Assembly: GCA_964627055.1 (NCBI GenBank)
Contig: CAZVGV010000008.1
Span: forward strand, 1 to 35,440
DNA from: JBBTQS01 sp964627055
Lineage (GTDB): Bacteria > Patescibacteriota > Patescibacteriia > Magasanikbacterales > JBBTQS01
Length of the DNA stretch: 35,440 nucleotides
Direction: 5' to 3'
A program made the translations under genes and the position numbers. Positions 1 through 7,702 of this stretch are shown here, piece after piece; positions within the stretch are counted from its first letter, which is position 1, and the number at the start of each line of letters is the position of its first letter. The notes under the pieces are model-generated. The model worked only from the letters and a program-made list of their open reading frames with translations. It was not told where the DNA came from and ran no database searches.

Positions 1-526
1 GGGAGTATGATGCCAACGATGTAGCGATGCGTTCTACCGTGGAGGATTCTGGACATATAATGACACAGGTTCCGGCGCAAGAGCGTACGCGAGCAAGAAG
101 CGCACCATCGAGGTCAGCCCCAGTATCAACGAGTGTGTGCTGTATTGCAGGGGAGTCGTGGTGTGTCGAAGGAAGCGCTGCAAGATTTTTACCAGCAACC
201 ATTCGTGGACCGATCGAAGGTAGCATGGAAATCGCCATCGTGCTCGGGTTCACGTGGTAGACCGCTGCCAGTGTGCGTAGTGAAGTACACCATGCAGGTG
301 AAACCAATGGGATTGGCGCGAGCACTTTTTGGATTGGCTGGAGTACTGCAGTGTTGGGAATACGCTCATCCGCAGGACTCGCAATAACGATGCCGAGTTT
401 ACTCTTGGATCGAAAGGGAATTTGTACCACAACACCGACTGATACAGAAGTATCGTCGTCGACAGTATAGGAGAACGGCCCGACGCCTACAGGTAGTCGG
501 AGCAGCGGTACAACAGTTACAACCAT
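1..526 (-). CDS. priA: PriA-like primosomal protein N', N-terminal part (cut by window edge)
   Basis: The minus strand is open from an ATG at 526 to the window edge, giving 175 residues. The first 50 residues match the PriA DNA 3'-end-binding domain: VPLLRLPVGVGPFSYTV, then VVVQIPFRSKSKLGIVI. A later segment (TLAAVYH...ISMLPS) fits the PriA '..A.YY...l...lP' region. PriA restarts stalled replication forks by loading the helicase. The place where the helicase P-loop (GVTGSGKT) should sit, just before the 'hhhhPE' strand seen here as CVIICPESS, reads VDTGADLDG, so the nucleotide-binding motif appears lost. The start lies 1 nt after the stop of the LigB/Memo gene, so the two are co-transcribed. 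The family call is by eye and the C-terminal two thirds are not visible. Confidence 0.62.
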   Translation of the reverse strand, partial: MVVTVVPLLRLPVGVGPFSYTVDDDTSVSVGVVVQIPFRSKSKLGIVIASPADERIPNTAVLQPIQKVLAPIPLVSPAWCTSLRTLAAVYHVNPSTMAISMLPSIGPRMVAGKNLAALPSTHHDSPAIQHTLVDTGADLDGALLARVRSCAGTCVIICPESSTVERIATSLASYS

Positions 527-527
527 G

Positions 528-1319
528 TTAGAAGGTGAATTGAGCAGTGAGGTATCCTACACCCATTGGATGCTCGTACGCGAGTTCTTTATACCGGTAC
601 TGCACACGTTGGAGTATACCTAGGAAGAGAAGGAGCGGTGGAAGTGCGAATTGTTCAGCCTCCTCTGCAATATGCGGGTCCATGGACAGGAGGCGGCTTG
701 TGTTGTAGTCCTGGAGGCGTTCGCGCACCTCGGAGTCAAAGAGTTCTCCGGATTTGTGGTATCCAAACGGCGCATCCGTGTGCAATGTGTGTGCTAAATT
801 TGTAGATACGACAATGCCGTAGCGCGTGGTACTCGATAGGATCAGATCCTTCAAGGTGTACCCGAAGTCGTAGTGCTCTTTGGGCGATAATCCAGAGGTG
901 CCAAGTACTGCAATGCGGTTGAACCGAATGCCCTGACGGAGCATTAATGTAGGGATAGCAGTTGCGTAGTCAAGCTCGGAATCAGAAAGAGTTGCAACAG
1001 GGATAGATTCACGAATACAGCGTTCGCGCATTCGCGCAGCAAATGCGATGTCATTCTTCAGTGGTGTATAGGTATGAAGATCTCCGAATTCACTGAACGA
1101 GAGATGGAGCTCTGGAGCACCAGCGACGCTGTAGGATTGCTCATGAGCACCAGCGTGCGCAGAGATAATAATGAGGGTGTCAACCTGTGCTGCGTACAGA
1201 TCTTCCGTGAGCCGTTGGCACGCTATGCGTGTTTTGGGCAGTTGATACACTTCTTTGGTGCTCACGTGTGGCAGCAGAAGTGGTGTGTGGGGCATGAGCG
1301 CTGCAAAGACAAGTGCCAT
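528..1319 (-). CDS. LigB/Memo-family protein (class III extradiol dioxygenase-like, AmmeMemoRadiSam protein B type)
   Basis: This 263-residue protein has the fold signature of the LigB/DODA/Memo family: an N-terminal MPHTPLLLPHV with a likely metal-ligand His11, a 'IIISAHAG' strand, the 'VVVSTNLAHTL' motif that corresponds to the family's 'SxDLSH', and a C-terminal GVGYL. Family members are either non-haem iron ring-cleaving dioxygenases or Memo proteins of unclear chemistry, often paired with AMMECR1 and radical-SAM proteins. Neither partner is visible here, so the substrate is unknown. The gene lies 5 nt downstream of the lysozyme-like gene and 1 nt upstream of priA. Its start is preceded by T with no Shine-Dalgarno site, as for most genes here. 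The family call is fairly secure; the function is not. Confidence 0.72.
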   Translation of the reverse strand: MALVFAALMPHTPLLLPHVSTKEVYQLPKTRIACQRLTEDLYAAQVDTLIIISAHAGAHEQSYSVAGAPELHLSFSEFGDLHTYTPLKNDIAFAARMRERCIRESIPVATLSDSELDYATAIPTLMLRQGIRFNRIAVLGTSGLSPKEHYDFGYTLKDLILSSTTRYGIVVSTNLAHTLHTDAPFGYHKSGELFDSEVRERLQDYNTSRLLSMDPHIAEEAEQFALPPLLLFLGILQRVQYRYKELAYEHPMGVGYLTAQFTF

Positions 1320-1324
1320 AGGAG

Positions 1325-2722
1325 TTACTTCGCGCCGATGGTGGTAGCGTTGAGCTCGACAGCGTCACCAAGAGGTGCACCCAGAAGTGCTTGCTCACTG
1401 ACGAACAACACGTTTTCCTTCTTGTAACCCAGACCTTTGAAGACGGATTCATTAGGGATCAAGCGGCGCATTCCATCAGAGATTACGTAGATAAATGGCG
1501 AACCCTTCACAGAAACAAGTGTACCGTCCCGGAAGGTATACGGCTTTTGTACCAGTGGGTACTGCGCGAGCGTCTTCATGTCAACGGTGATTGGTTTGGA
1601 GTTGGGGAAGAGCGCCTTTGCTACATCTGCGTGTGCGATAGGCTGACGCATGCCATTCTCTACGTAGTAGTATGCGCCGGACTTCTTTTCGATCATGACG
1701 GTACCCAATGGGTAGATCGACGCACTGGTAATGATATTCCCTTGGTAGTAGTCATCCAGCTCAGCGGTAGTAATGTCGATAACTTCACCTGGGTTATACC
1801 CTAACTGACGGAAGACTTCCTTCGAGGGAATGTACCGCACAGTGTCATCCTGCAACAAATAGGTCATGCCGTTTTCGATGCGCAGAATTGAATAATTAGG
1901 GAACTTAATTGCTGGACCTTCTTCAAACGACTTGAGGTCAGACTCACTAATTTCAATAATTTGTGAGGGGTTATACCGACTTGTGAGAGCCGTCAGCGAA
2001 CCGAATGGGCGACGGAGTCCTTTTTGGATGATGTAGACCGTGTTGCTCCCTTTGGTTTTTACAAGTGAGCCATTCGGGTAAACGCGAGTGAACCATCGGT
2101 TCCAAATAGACCAAAGATTCTTGTTGCCATTGATGTGTGGTGTATAGGTGTACAAATATCCTGTCGCAAAGTTCTGTGGTGTCACTGGTGTGTTGCTGAA
2201 GGTGTACTGTTGTCCAACTTTCTTGAATGAGGGGTGGTTCTGATGTTCATACCACCAACGTACAGAACCAGCAGCGTTATCAATCTGCTTTGCGAATCCT
2301 TTGAACTTTGCAATTGCAGGGTCATCCATAGAACAGGAGTCACAAACGGCATACCCAGCAGCCCAGTCAAGTGCCTTTTGCGTAGGGATCTGTCGTTCGA
2401 TGAGACTCTGTTCCTTCTGAAGCAAGACGAGGAGATATCGAGGATTTACTGTATACAACTGCGCAGCATTAAAGAGAATGTCACTTGCACGTTGCAGTGA
2501 CTGCGTGGGTACATCGATATCTTGGTATGTAGCGAGTCCACTGCGTCGAGATTCAAGGAATGCTTGGATTGCTTCGCGGGTCATCGATGTGGAGTCGAAG
2601 ATTTCACTGTCACTGATGATCTGGTTTGGGTTGAATTCTGCAGCAATCGCATGGAATGGCTGGAGTGCGAGCGTAGCTGCGAGAAGTGCGGTTTGTGCCG
2701 CTCGGGAAAAAGAAAATGGCAT
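1325..2722 (-). CDS. secreted lysozyme-like protein with four surface repeats
   Basis: The protein has 465 residues from the ATG at 2722; an in-frame ATG at 2740 would give 471. It begins with a signal peptide (MPFSFSRAAQTALLAA... ending near AIA-AEF). The first ~200 residues resemble a lysozyme-like domain: 'YLLVLLQKEQSLI' places a Glu where lytic transglycosylase-like folds carry the catalytic acid, followed by WWYEHQNHPSF and W-rich segments. From about residue 218 there are four ~60-residue repeats of the form 'G(S/T)xVxxxxxxxVYxIxxGxRRxIxSxxVFxxLGY', a type common in Parcubacteria surface proteins and also present in the 9092-10369 gene. A promoter at 2730-2758 would start transcription right at the ATG at 2722, which favours that start. 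It probably acts on or coats the cell wall; catalysis is inferred. Confidence 0.7.
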   Translation of the reverse strand: MPFSFSRAAQTALLAATLALQPFHAIAAEFNPNQIISDSEIFDSTSMTREAIQAFLESRRSGLATYQDIDVPTQSLQRASDILFNAAQLYTVNPRYLLVLLQKEQSLIERQIPTQKALDWAAGYAVCDSCSMDDPAIAKFKGFAKQIDNAAGSVRWWYEHQNHPSFKKVGQQYTFSNTPVTPQNFATGYLYTYTPHINGNKNLWSIWNRWFTRVYPNGSLVKTKGSNTVYIIQKGLRRPFGSLTALTSRYNPSQIIEISESDLKSFEEGPAIKFPNYSILRIENGMTYLLQDDTVRYIPSKEVFRQLGYNPGEVIDITTAELDDYYQGNIITSASIYPLGTVMIEKKSGAYYYVENGMRQPIAHADVAKALFPNSKPITVDMKTLAQYPLVQKPYTFRDGTLVSVKGSPFIYVISDGMRRLIPNESVFKGLGYKKENVLFVSEQALLGAPLGDAVELNATTIGAK

Positions 2723-2729
2723 ATACGAA

Positions 2730-2758
2730 AGTATAGCCATTTTCTTCGATCTGGACAA
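2730..2758 (-). promoter_or_regulatory. putative promoter, near-leaderless start for the 1325-2722 gene
   Basis: On the minus strand, TTGTCC (2753-2758) is followed after 17 nt by TATACT (2730-2735). The predicted transcription start is about 2723, one base before the ATG at 2722. The -35 box matches consensus at 4 of 6 positions and the -10 box at 5 of 6. It sits at the clpB/1325 gene junction, so the gene could be transcribed independently of the heat-shock promoter. Confidence 0.45.
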
Positions 2759-2759
2759 C

Positions 2760-5399
2760 TTACGAGACCGTGATCGCAAGTGCGTCGTTGTGTGTCGTGA
2801 CGTGCGCACTTCCACCCTCGGGTAGTGATTGGTCGATGATGTGCCGTGCAATTACGTCGCTGAGTTCATGTTGGATGAGGCGACGTAGTGGACGAGCGCC
2901 AAAGGTTGGGTCATATCCCTTCTTTGCAAGGTATGCAAGAGCTCCATCAGCAACAGTAAGTGTGATTTTTTGTTCCTGGAGGCGAACCGCAAGCTTCTTG
3001 ATCTGTAGATCTACAATCGATCGTACTTGTTCCGGTGTGAGCGCGTGGAAGATTACTGTTTCGTCTACACGGTTCAAGAACTCTGGCTTGAATTGCTCAC
3101 GGAGCGCAGTGGTGACACGTTCGCGCATATGTGCCTGCGGATCGTCGGTAGAGGAGTCCTTGCTTGTGGTGAATCCAAGTTTGCCACGGGAAGCGAGAGA
3201 GAGGATATCGCTGCTTCCCACGTTGCTCGTCATGATGATAATCGTGTTCTTGAAGTTGACTACACGACCCTTGGCATCTGTGACGCGGCCATCATCCAGA
3301 ATCTGTAACAAGATATTAAAGATGTCTGGGTGAGCCTTCTCAATTTCATCGAACAGGATTACCGCGTATGGACGGCGACGTACAATCTCGGTGAGTTGTC
3401 CGCCTTCGTCATATCCAACGTATCCAGGAGGTGAGCCAATCATTTTGCTGGCAGTGTGGCGCTCCATGTATTCGCTCATGTCCAATCGCACGAGTGCATT
3501 CTCATCATTGAAGAGGAATTCAGCAAGAGCGCGGGCGAGTTCTGTTTTACCTACACCGGTAGGACCGAGGAAGATGAAGGAGCCCATCGGACGATTGGGT
3601 TCTGCGATGCCAGCACGTGATCGACGAACTGCGTTGGCCACAGCGGCGATTGCTTCTTCCTGACCGATTACACGCTTACCGAGTTCTGCTTCCATCGTAA
3701 GAAGTTTCTCGGATTCGTCACGGAGCATACGCACTACTGGAATGCCAGTCCATCGTGAGACTACAGCGGCAATATCTTCATCAGTCACTTCTTCTTTGAG
3801 GATTTTGCGATCTTTCTGGACTTCAGCGAGCTTCGCTTCTGCAGTAGCGATAGCTTGCTCCATCATGGGGATTTTGCCATACCGAATTTCTGCAACTTTT
3901 TGCAGATCACTCTGACGTTCAGCGATATCTGCTTGTTGCTTGAGAGACTCAATCTGCTTCTTGTAGTCACGGATTTTGGTGATCGACTCTTTTTCGTTTT
4001 TCCAGTGCAACTCGAGCTCGGTTGCCTGCTCTTTGATTTCTGCGAGGTCCTTCTCAATCTGCTTGAGACGATCTTGAGAATCAGCGTCTTGTTCTTTTGC
4101 GAGTGCGCGCTTTTCAACCTCGAGTTTTACGAGTTGGCGCTTGAGTTGGTCCAGTTCGTCGGGCATGGAATCAATTTCCATGCGAATGGCGGACGTGGCT
4201 TCATCGATCAAATCAACAGCCTTATCTGGGAGGAACCGATCTGAAATATACCGTGCAGACAATTCTGCAGCTGCGACCAGCGCAGGATCGGTAATACGAA
4301 CACCGTGGTGTACCTCGTATTTTTCCTTGATGCCGCGCAGAATCGCGATGGTGTCTTCAATGGATGGTTCGGCAACAAGAACGGGCTGGAAGCGTCGTTC
4401 GAGCGCCGCATCTTTTTCGATATATTTCTGATACTCCTTGAGCGTGGTGGCACCAATCATATGGAGCTCACCGCGAGCAAGTGCAGGTTTCAAGAGATTT
4501 GCAGCATCGATAGCGCCTTCTGAACCACCTGCGCCAACGATGGTGTGCAGCTCGTCGGCGAACAAAATAATTTTTCCTGCTGCGTCCGTAACTTCTTTGA
4601 GTACAGCCTTGAATCGTTCCTCAAACTCACCCCGGAACTTTGTTCCTGCGACAAGTGCGCCAATGTCGAGCGCGATCAATTCCTTGCCCTTCAGGCTTTC
4701 TGGAACATCGCCGGCAACAATGCGCTGCGCAAGACCTTCTACAACAGCAGTCTTGCCCACGCCAGGTTCACCGATGAGTACTGGGTTGTTCTTTGTGCGT
4801 CGGGTGAGTACTTGCATCACGCGACGGATTTGGGTGTCGCGACCAATCACGGGGTCCAGCTTTTCCTTCCGTGCGAGCTCCGTGAAGTTCTTGCCGTATT
4901 TCTCGATGGCTTGGTAGGTAGTCTCTGGATCTGGCGAGTCTACGCGCTGTGAGCCGCGGATATCCACGAGCACGCGTAGCACAACATCATAACTGATGCC
5001 AGCATCGGCAAGGTCTACGGAGAGCGCATTCTTGTGTGCGAGAAACGCGAGGAAGATGTGCTCTGTGGAGACGAACTCATCCTTGAGCCGGCGTGCCTCT
5101 TCAAGTGATTGCTGAAGGAGTGTGGCAGTTTCTGGGCTCATGTAGATTTGACCCAGCGTACCTTGTGGCATGGTAGGACCATCAACTTGCTGATGGATCT
5201 TCTTTGCGATCCCAGCTTTGAAGGTCGCGAGTGGGACGTTGAGTTTTTTGAAAATCGAAACAACAACACCGCCTTCTTGGTCTAGAAGTGCATACAGAAG
5301 GTGATGGAGTTCAATCTGTCCATGTCCTGCCTCCGAAGCAATAGCAAAAGCACGCTGGATCGCTTCCTGTGATTTTGTGGTAAAATTGTGTGGAGTCAT
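2760..5399 (-). CDS. clpB: ATP-dependent disaggregase ClpB
   Basis: This is a full-length ClpB of 879 residues. It has the N-terminal Clp domain (1-145), a first AAA+ module with Walker A GEPGVGKT at 210-217 and Walker B ILFADE near 288-293, the long coiled-coil middle domain (about 405-530) that separates ClpB from ClpA/ClpC, and a second AAA+ module with Walker A GPTGVGKT at 612-619 and ILFDEIEKAH. With DnaK it pulls apart protein aggregates in the cytoplasm. A perfect CIRCE operator lies just upstream, so repression by HrcA is expected. No Shine-Dalgarno site precedes the ATG. The stop codon overlaps the upstream region of the secreted lysozyme-like gene. Confidence 0.97.
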   Translation of the reverse strand: MTPHNFTTKSQEAIQRAFAIASEAGHGQIELHHLLYALLDQEGGVVVSIFKKLNVPLATFKAGIAKKIHQQVDGPTMPQGTLGQIYMSPETATLLQQSLEEARRLKDEFVSTEHIFLAFLAHKNALSVDLADAGISYDVVLRVLVDIRGSQRVDSPDPETTYQAIEKYGKNFTELARKEKLDPVIGRDTQIRRVMQVLTRRTKNNPVLIGEPGVGKTAVVEGLAQRIVAGDVPESLKGKELIALDIGALVAGTKFRGEFEERFKAVLKEVTDAAGKIILFADELHTIVGAGGSEGAIDAANLLKPALARGELHMIGATTLKEYQKYIEKDAALERRFQPVLVAEPSIEDTIAILRGIKEKYEVHHGVRITDPALVAAAELSARYISDRFLPDKAVDLIDEATSAIRMEIDSMPDELDQLKRQLVKLEVEKRALAKEQDADSQDRLKQIEKDLAEIKEQATELELHWKNEKESITKIRDYKKQIESLKQQADIAERQSDLQKVAEIRYGKIPMMEQAIATAEAKLAEVQKDRKILKEEVTDEDIAAVVSRWTGIPVVRMLRDESEKLLTMEAELGKRVIGQEEAIAAVANAVRRSRAGIAEPNRPMGSFIFLGPTGVGKTELARALAEFLFNDENALVRLDMSEYMERHTASKMIGSPPGYVGYDEGGQLTEIVRRRPYAVILFDEIEKAHPDIFNILLQILDDGRVTDAKGRVVNFKNTIIIMTSNVGSSDILSLASRGKLGFTTSKDSSTDDPQAHMRERVTTALREQFKPEFLNRVDETVIFHALTPEQVRSIVDLQIKKLAVRLQEQKITLTVADGALAYLAKKGYDPTFGARPLRRLIQHELSDVIARHIIDQSLPEGGSAHVTTHNDALAITVS

Positions 5400-5408
5400 G
5401 GTGGTGAA

Positions 5409-5435
5409 TTAGCACTCGTTATCCGTGAGTGCTAA
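5409..5435. promoter_or_regulatory. CIRCE operator (HrcA binding site)
   Basis: This is a perfect 9-9-9 CIRCE element: TTAGCACTC (5409-5417), nine spacer bases, GAGTGCTAA (5427-5435). CIRCE is the binding site of the heat-shock repressor HrcA. It covers the predicted clpB transcription start (about 5433) and most of its leader, a classic repressor position. It also lies 43 nt upstream of the divergent glycosyltransferase ATG at 5478. No hrcA, dnaK or groEL is in this window. Confidence 0.95.
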
Positions 5436-5439
5436 TATC

Positions 5440-5467
5440 AGCGTACCATACAGAATTCTTACGTCAA
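5440..5467 (-). promoter_or_regulatory. clpB promoter
   Basis: On the minus strand, TTGACG (5462-5467) is followed after 16 nt by TACGCT (5440-5445), which is preceded by TGG as an extended -10. The predicted transcription start near 5433 lies inside the CIRCE element, so HrcA bound to CIRCE would block initiation. Confidence 0.6.
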
Positions 5468-5477
5468 TAGATCAAAA

Positions 5478-6206
5478 ATGCGCTTATTTAACATACAATT
5501 TAAGTTTAAAAGTAGGGAAGAGGCTCGAGCAGGGTATCAACCAGCTGGCGAAACAGAGGCTACACATTGGGTGACTCTTAATCCTGAAATGGCTCTTGCA
5601 GCAGCAGATGACCCTGCGCTTGCGTCGATTCTTGCTGGTACGCCGTGCGTGGTTGCAGATGGTGTGGGTCTACAGTGGGTGGCGGCGCTTACAGGTCAGC
5701 ATGTTCCAGATAGGGTATCGGGGATTGATTTGGTAGAGATCTGGGCGCGTAATGCCAATCGAGTCTATTTCCTGGGCGCAAGCCCCGCGTCGAACATGGG
5801 GGCAATTGCGTGGTGCAAAAAGGTGAACCCAACTGCTGATGTGGCTGGAACAGCAGTAATATTTGTGGATACGCTTGGTGAGTCTGCAGATACTGGTGCG
5901 GTTGTTGCGCAGATTCGGCAGCATCGTCCTGAGGTGCTTTTTGTCGCCTTGGGGCATGGCAAGCAAGAGAAGTGGATACATCACACCTTGTCGCAAATCC
6001 CCGGACCCTGTGCTGTGATCGGCGTGGGTGGATCCTTCGACATTCTCTCGGGTGCTGTGCGCCGCGCGCCTTGTTGGATGCAGCGTGTTGGGGTAGAATG
6101 GCTATGGAGATTATTCATGGAACCGCAGCGATTTGCTCGCATTTGGAACGCAGTTGTAGTCTTTCCCGTGCGCGCTATACAGTCGCATCTAGTGTCAAAA
6201 CGATGA
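5478..6206 (+). CDS. WecG/TagA/CpsF-family glycosyltransferase
   Basis: The 242-residue protein matches the WecG/TagA/CpsF family over its whole length: 'TLNPEMALAAADDP', 'VADGVGL', 'RVSGIDLV', 'VALGHGKQEKWI' (family GxPKQE, here GHGKQE) and 'GVGGSFDILSG...RRAP...EWLWRL..EP.R'. Members transfer N-acetylmannosamine or a related sugar onto a lipid-linked acceptor in cell-envelope polysaccharide synthesis, at the inner face of the membrane. The sugar cannot be told from sequence. The gene is divergent from clpB and its stop overlaps the gltX start by 4 nt (ATGA at 6203-6206), so the two are translationally coupled. Confidence 0.9.
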   Translation: MRLFNIQFKFKSREEARAGYQPAGETEATHWVTLNPEMALAAADDPALASILAGTPCVVADGVGLQWVAALTGQHVPDRVSGIDLVEIWARNANRVYFLGASPASNMGAIAWCKKVNPTADVAGTAVIFVDTLGESADTGAVVAQIRQHRPEVLFVALGHGKQEKWIHHTLSQIPGPCAVIGVGGSFDILSGAVRRAPCWMQRVGVEWLWRLFMEPQRFARIWNAVVVFPVRAIQSHLVSKR

Positions 6207-7702
6207 ACAAAAACGTCCGCGTACGATTCGCACCAAGTCCCACAGGAGAGCTGCACATTGGAGGCGCAAGAACTGCACTCTATAATTTTTTGTTTGCTCG
6301 GCATCATGGTGGCACCTTTGTACTGCGCATAGAGGATACAGACAGAGAGCGTTATGTTGCAGGAAGTGATGTGCGTATTTTGAAGACATTGCAAGCTCTC
6401 AACATGGCACCTGATGAAGGGGCTGTGCTTGGAGCCGATGGTGAATCCATTGTGGATCAGGGTGCTTTTGGTCCCTATGTACAATCACGCAGACTTGCAC
6501 TCTATCGAACGCATATTGATCAGTTGGTAGTACAAGGTCGTGCATACCCATGTTTTTGTACAGAAGAGCGTCTGACACAGCTGCGCGAGATGCAACAGGC
6601 CACAAAAACAAAAACAGGGTATGACCGTCAGTGTCGCAATCTGAGCCAGGCAGACGCTGCACAGCGAGTGGCAGCTGGCGAAAGACATGTGATCCGCATG
6701 GCAATGCCACGTGAGGGGACTGTGATGTTCACGGATAGCATCCGTGGTGCGATCACCTTTGCGTACGAGGACATGGATGACTATGTGTTACTTAAGTCAG
6801 ACCAGTATCCAACGTACCACTTCGCGAATGTGGTGGACGATCATGCCATGGAGATTACACACGTCATTCGCGCGGAGGAATGGATTAGTTCGACACCCAA
6901 GCATATTGCACTCTATGAGGCATTTGGGTGGGAACATCCGCAGTTCGCGCATTTGCCTATTCTCATCAATCCTGATCGCAGCAAATTGAGCAAACGACAA
7001 GGCGATGTCGCTGCTATTGATTATCTCAATAAAGGCTACCTTCCTGAAGCTATTATCAATTTCATTGCACTCCTTGGGTTCAATCCACGTGGTGATCAAG
7101 AAGTGTACACGCTCCAGGAGCTCATCGACGGATTCCAACTTGAAAAAGTTGGTGCCTCGAGCACGATGTTCTCGCATGAAAAGCTTGATTGGCTCAACCG
7201 TCAGTATTTGCAGCGTCTAAGCGATGAAGAGCTGATAGCGCGCATGACTCCCGTGTTGCAGGCAAAGGGTTGCACGGATTTTTCTCCACGGTTCATGCGT
7301 GCTGTGGTGAGTATTGAACGTGAGCGCATGCAAAAAATAGCTGACGCAGGGGAGGAAAGTGGCTTCTTGTTCCGGGAGATTATGATACAAGATCCGTCAC
7401 TGCTTGTTTGGAAAAAGTCTACGCCAGAAGCAACTCGTGACATTCTCGCGGCATTGCGGACGTTCATGGCTGGTTTGCCTGCTGAGATGTGGGATGATGT
7501 TGCACAACTTACTACCGCAATCGACGGATGGATTACGCAACAAGGTGTGGCAAAGGGTGATGTACTGTGGCCGTTACGGGTTGCACTTACAGGCTTGGAG
7601 CGTTCACCTGATCCATTCCGTGTTGCAGTCGCGCATGGTCGCGAAAAATCACTTGATCTTTTGGAACGTGCCTATGCACTCTTTACCACGCCACACCGCT
7701 AA
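6203..7702 (+). CDS. gltX: glutamyl-tRNA synthetase
   Basis: This 499-residue class I synthetase charges tRNA-Glu, and perhaps tRNA-Gln if the organism uses the amidotransferase route. The N-terminal RFAPSPTGELHIGG holds the HIGH motif (HIGG at 18-21) and KLSKR at 261-265 is the KMSKS loop. Between them lies a Cys-containing segment (CFCTEE...RQC) like the zinc-site region of bacterial GluRS. The C-terminal anticodon-binding helical domain is complete. The start was chosen at 6203 because the family N-terminus begins there; the same frame is open further upstream, but that stretch lies inside the glycosyltransferase gene and has no homology. Confidence 0.97.
   Translation: MNKNVRVRFAPSPTGELHIGGARTALYNFLFARHHGGTFVLRIEDTDRERYVAGSDVRILKTLQALNMAPDEGAVLGADGESIVDQGAFGPYVQSRRLALYRTHIDQLVVQGRAYPCFCTEERLTQLREMQQATKTKTGYDRQCRNLSQADAAQRVAAGERHVIRMAMPREGTVMFTDSIRGAITFAYEDMDDYVLLKSDQYPTYHFANVVDDHAMEITHVIRAEEWISSTPKHIALYEAFGWEHPQFAHLPILINPDRSKLSKRQGDVAAIDYLNKGYLPEAIINFIALLGFNPRGDQEVYTLQELIDGFQLEKVGASSTMFSHEKLDWLNRQYLQRLSDEELIARMTPVLQAKGCTDFSPRFMRAVVSIERERMQKIADAGEESGFLFREIMIQDPSLLVWKKSTPEATRDILAALRTFMAGLPAEMWDDVAQLTTAIDGWITQQGVAKGDVLWPLRVALTGLERSPDPFRVAVAHGREKSLDLLERAYALFTTPHR

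Noticed and set aside
5972..6202. N-terminal extension of gltX by 77 residues
   Set aside because: It lies in the glycosyltransferase gene in another frame, and the GluRS family N-terminus begins at 6203.
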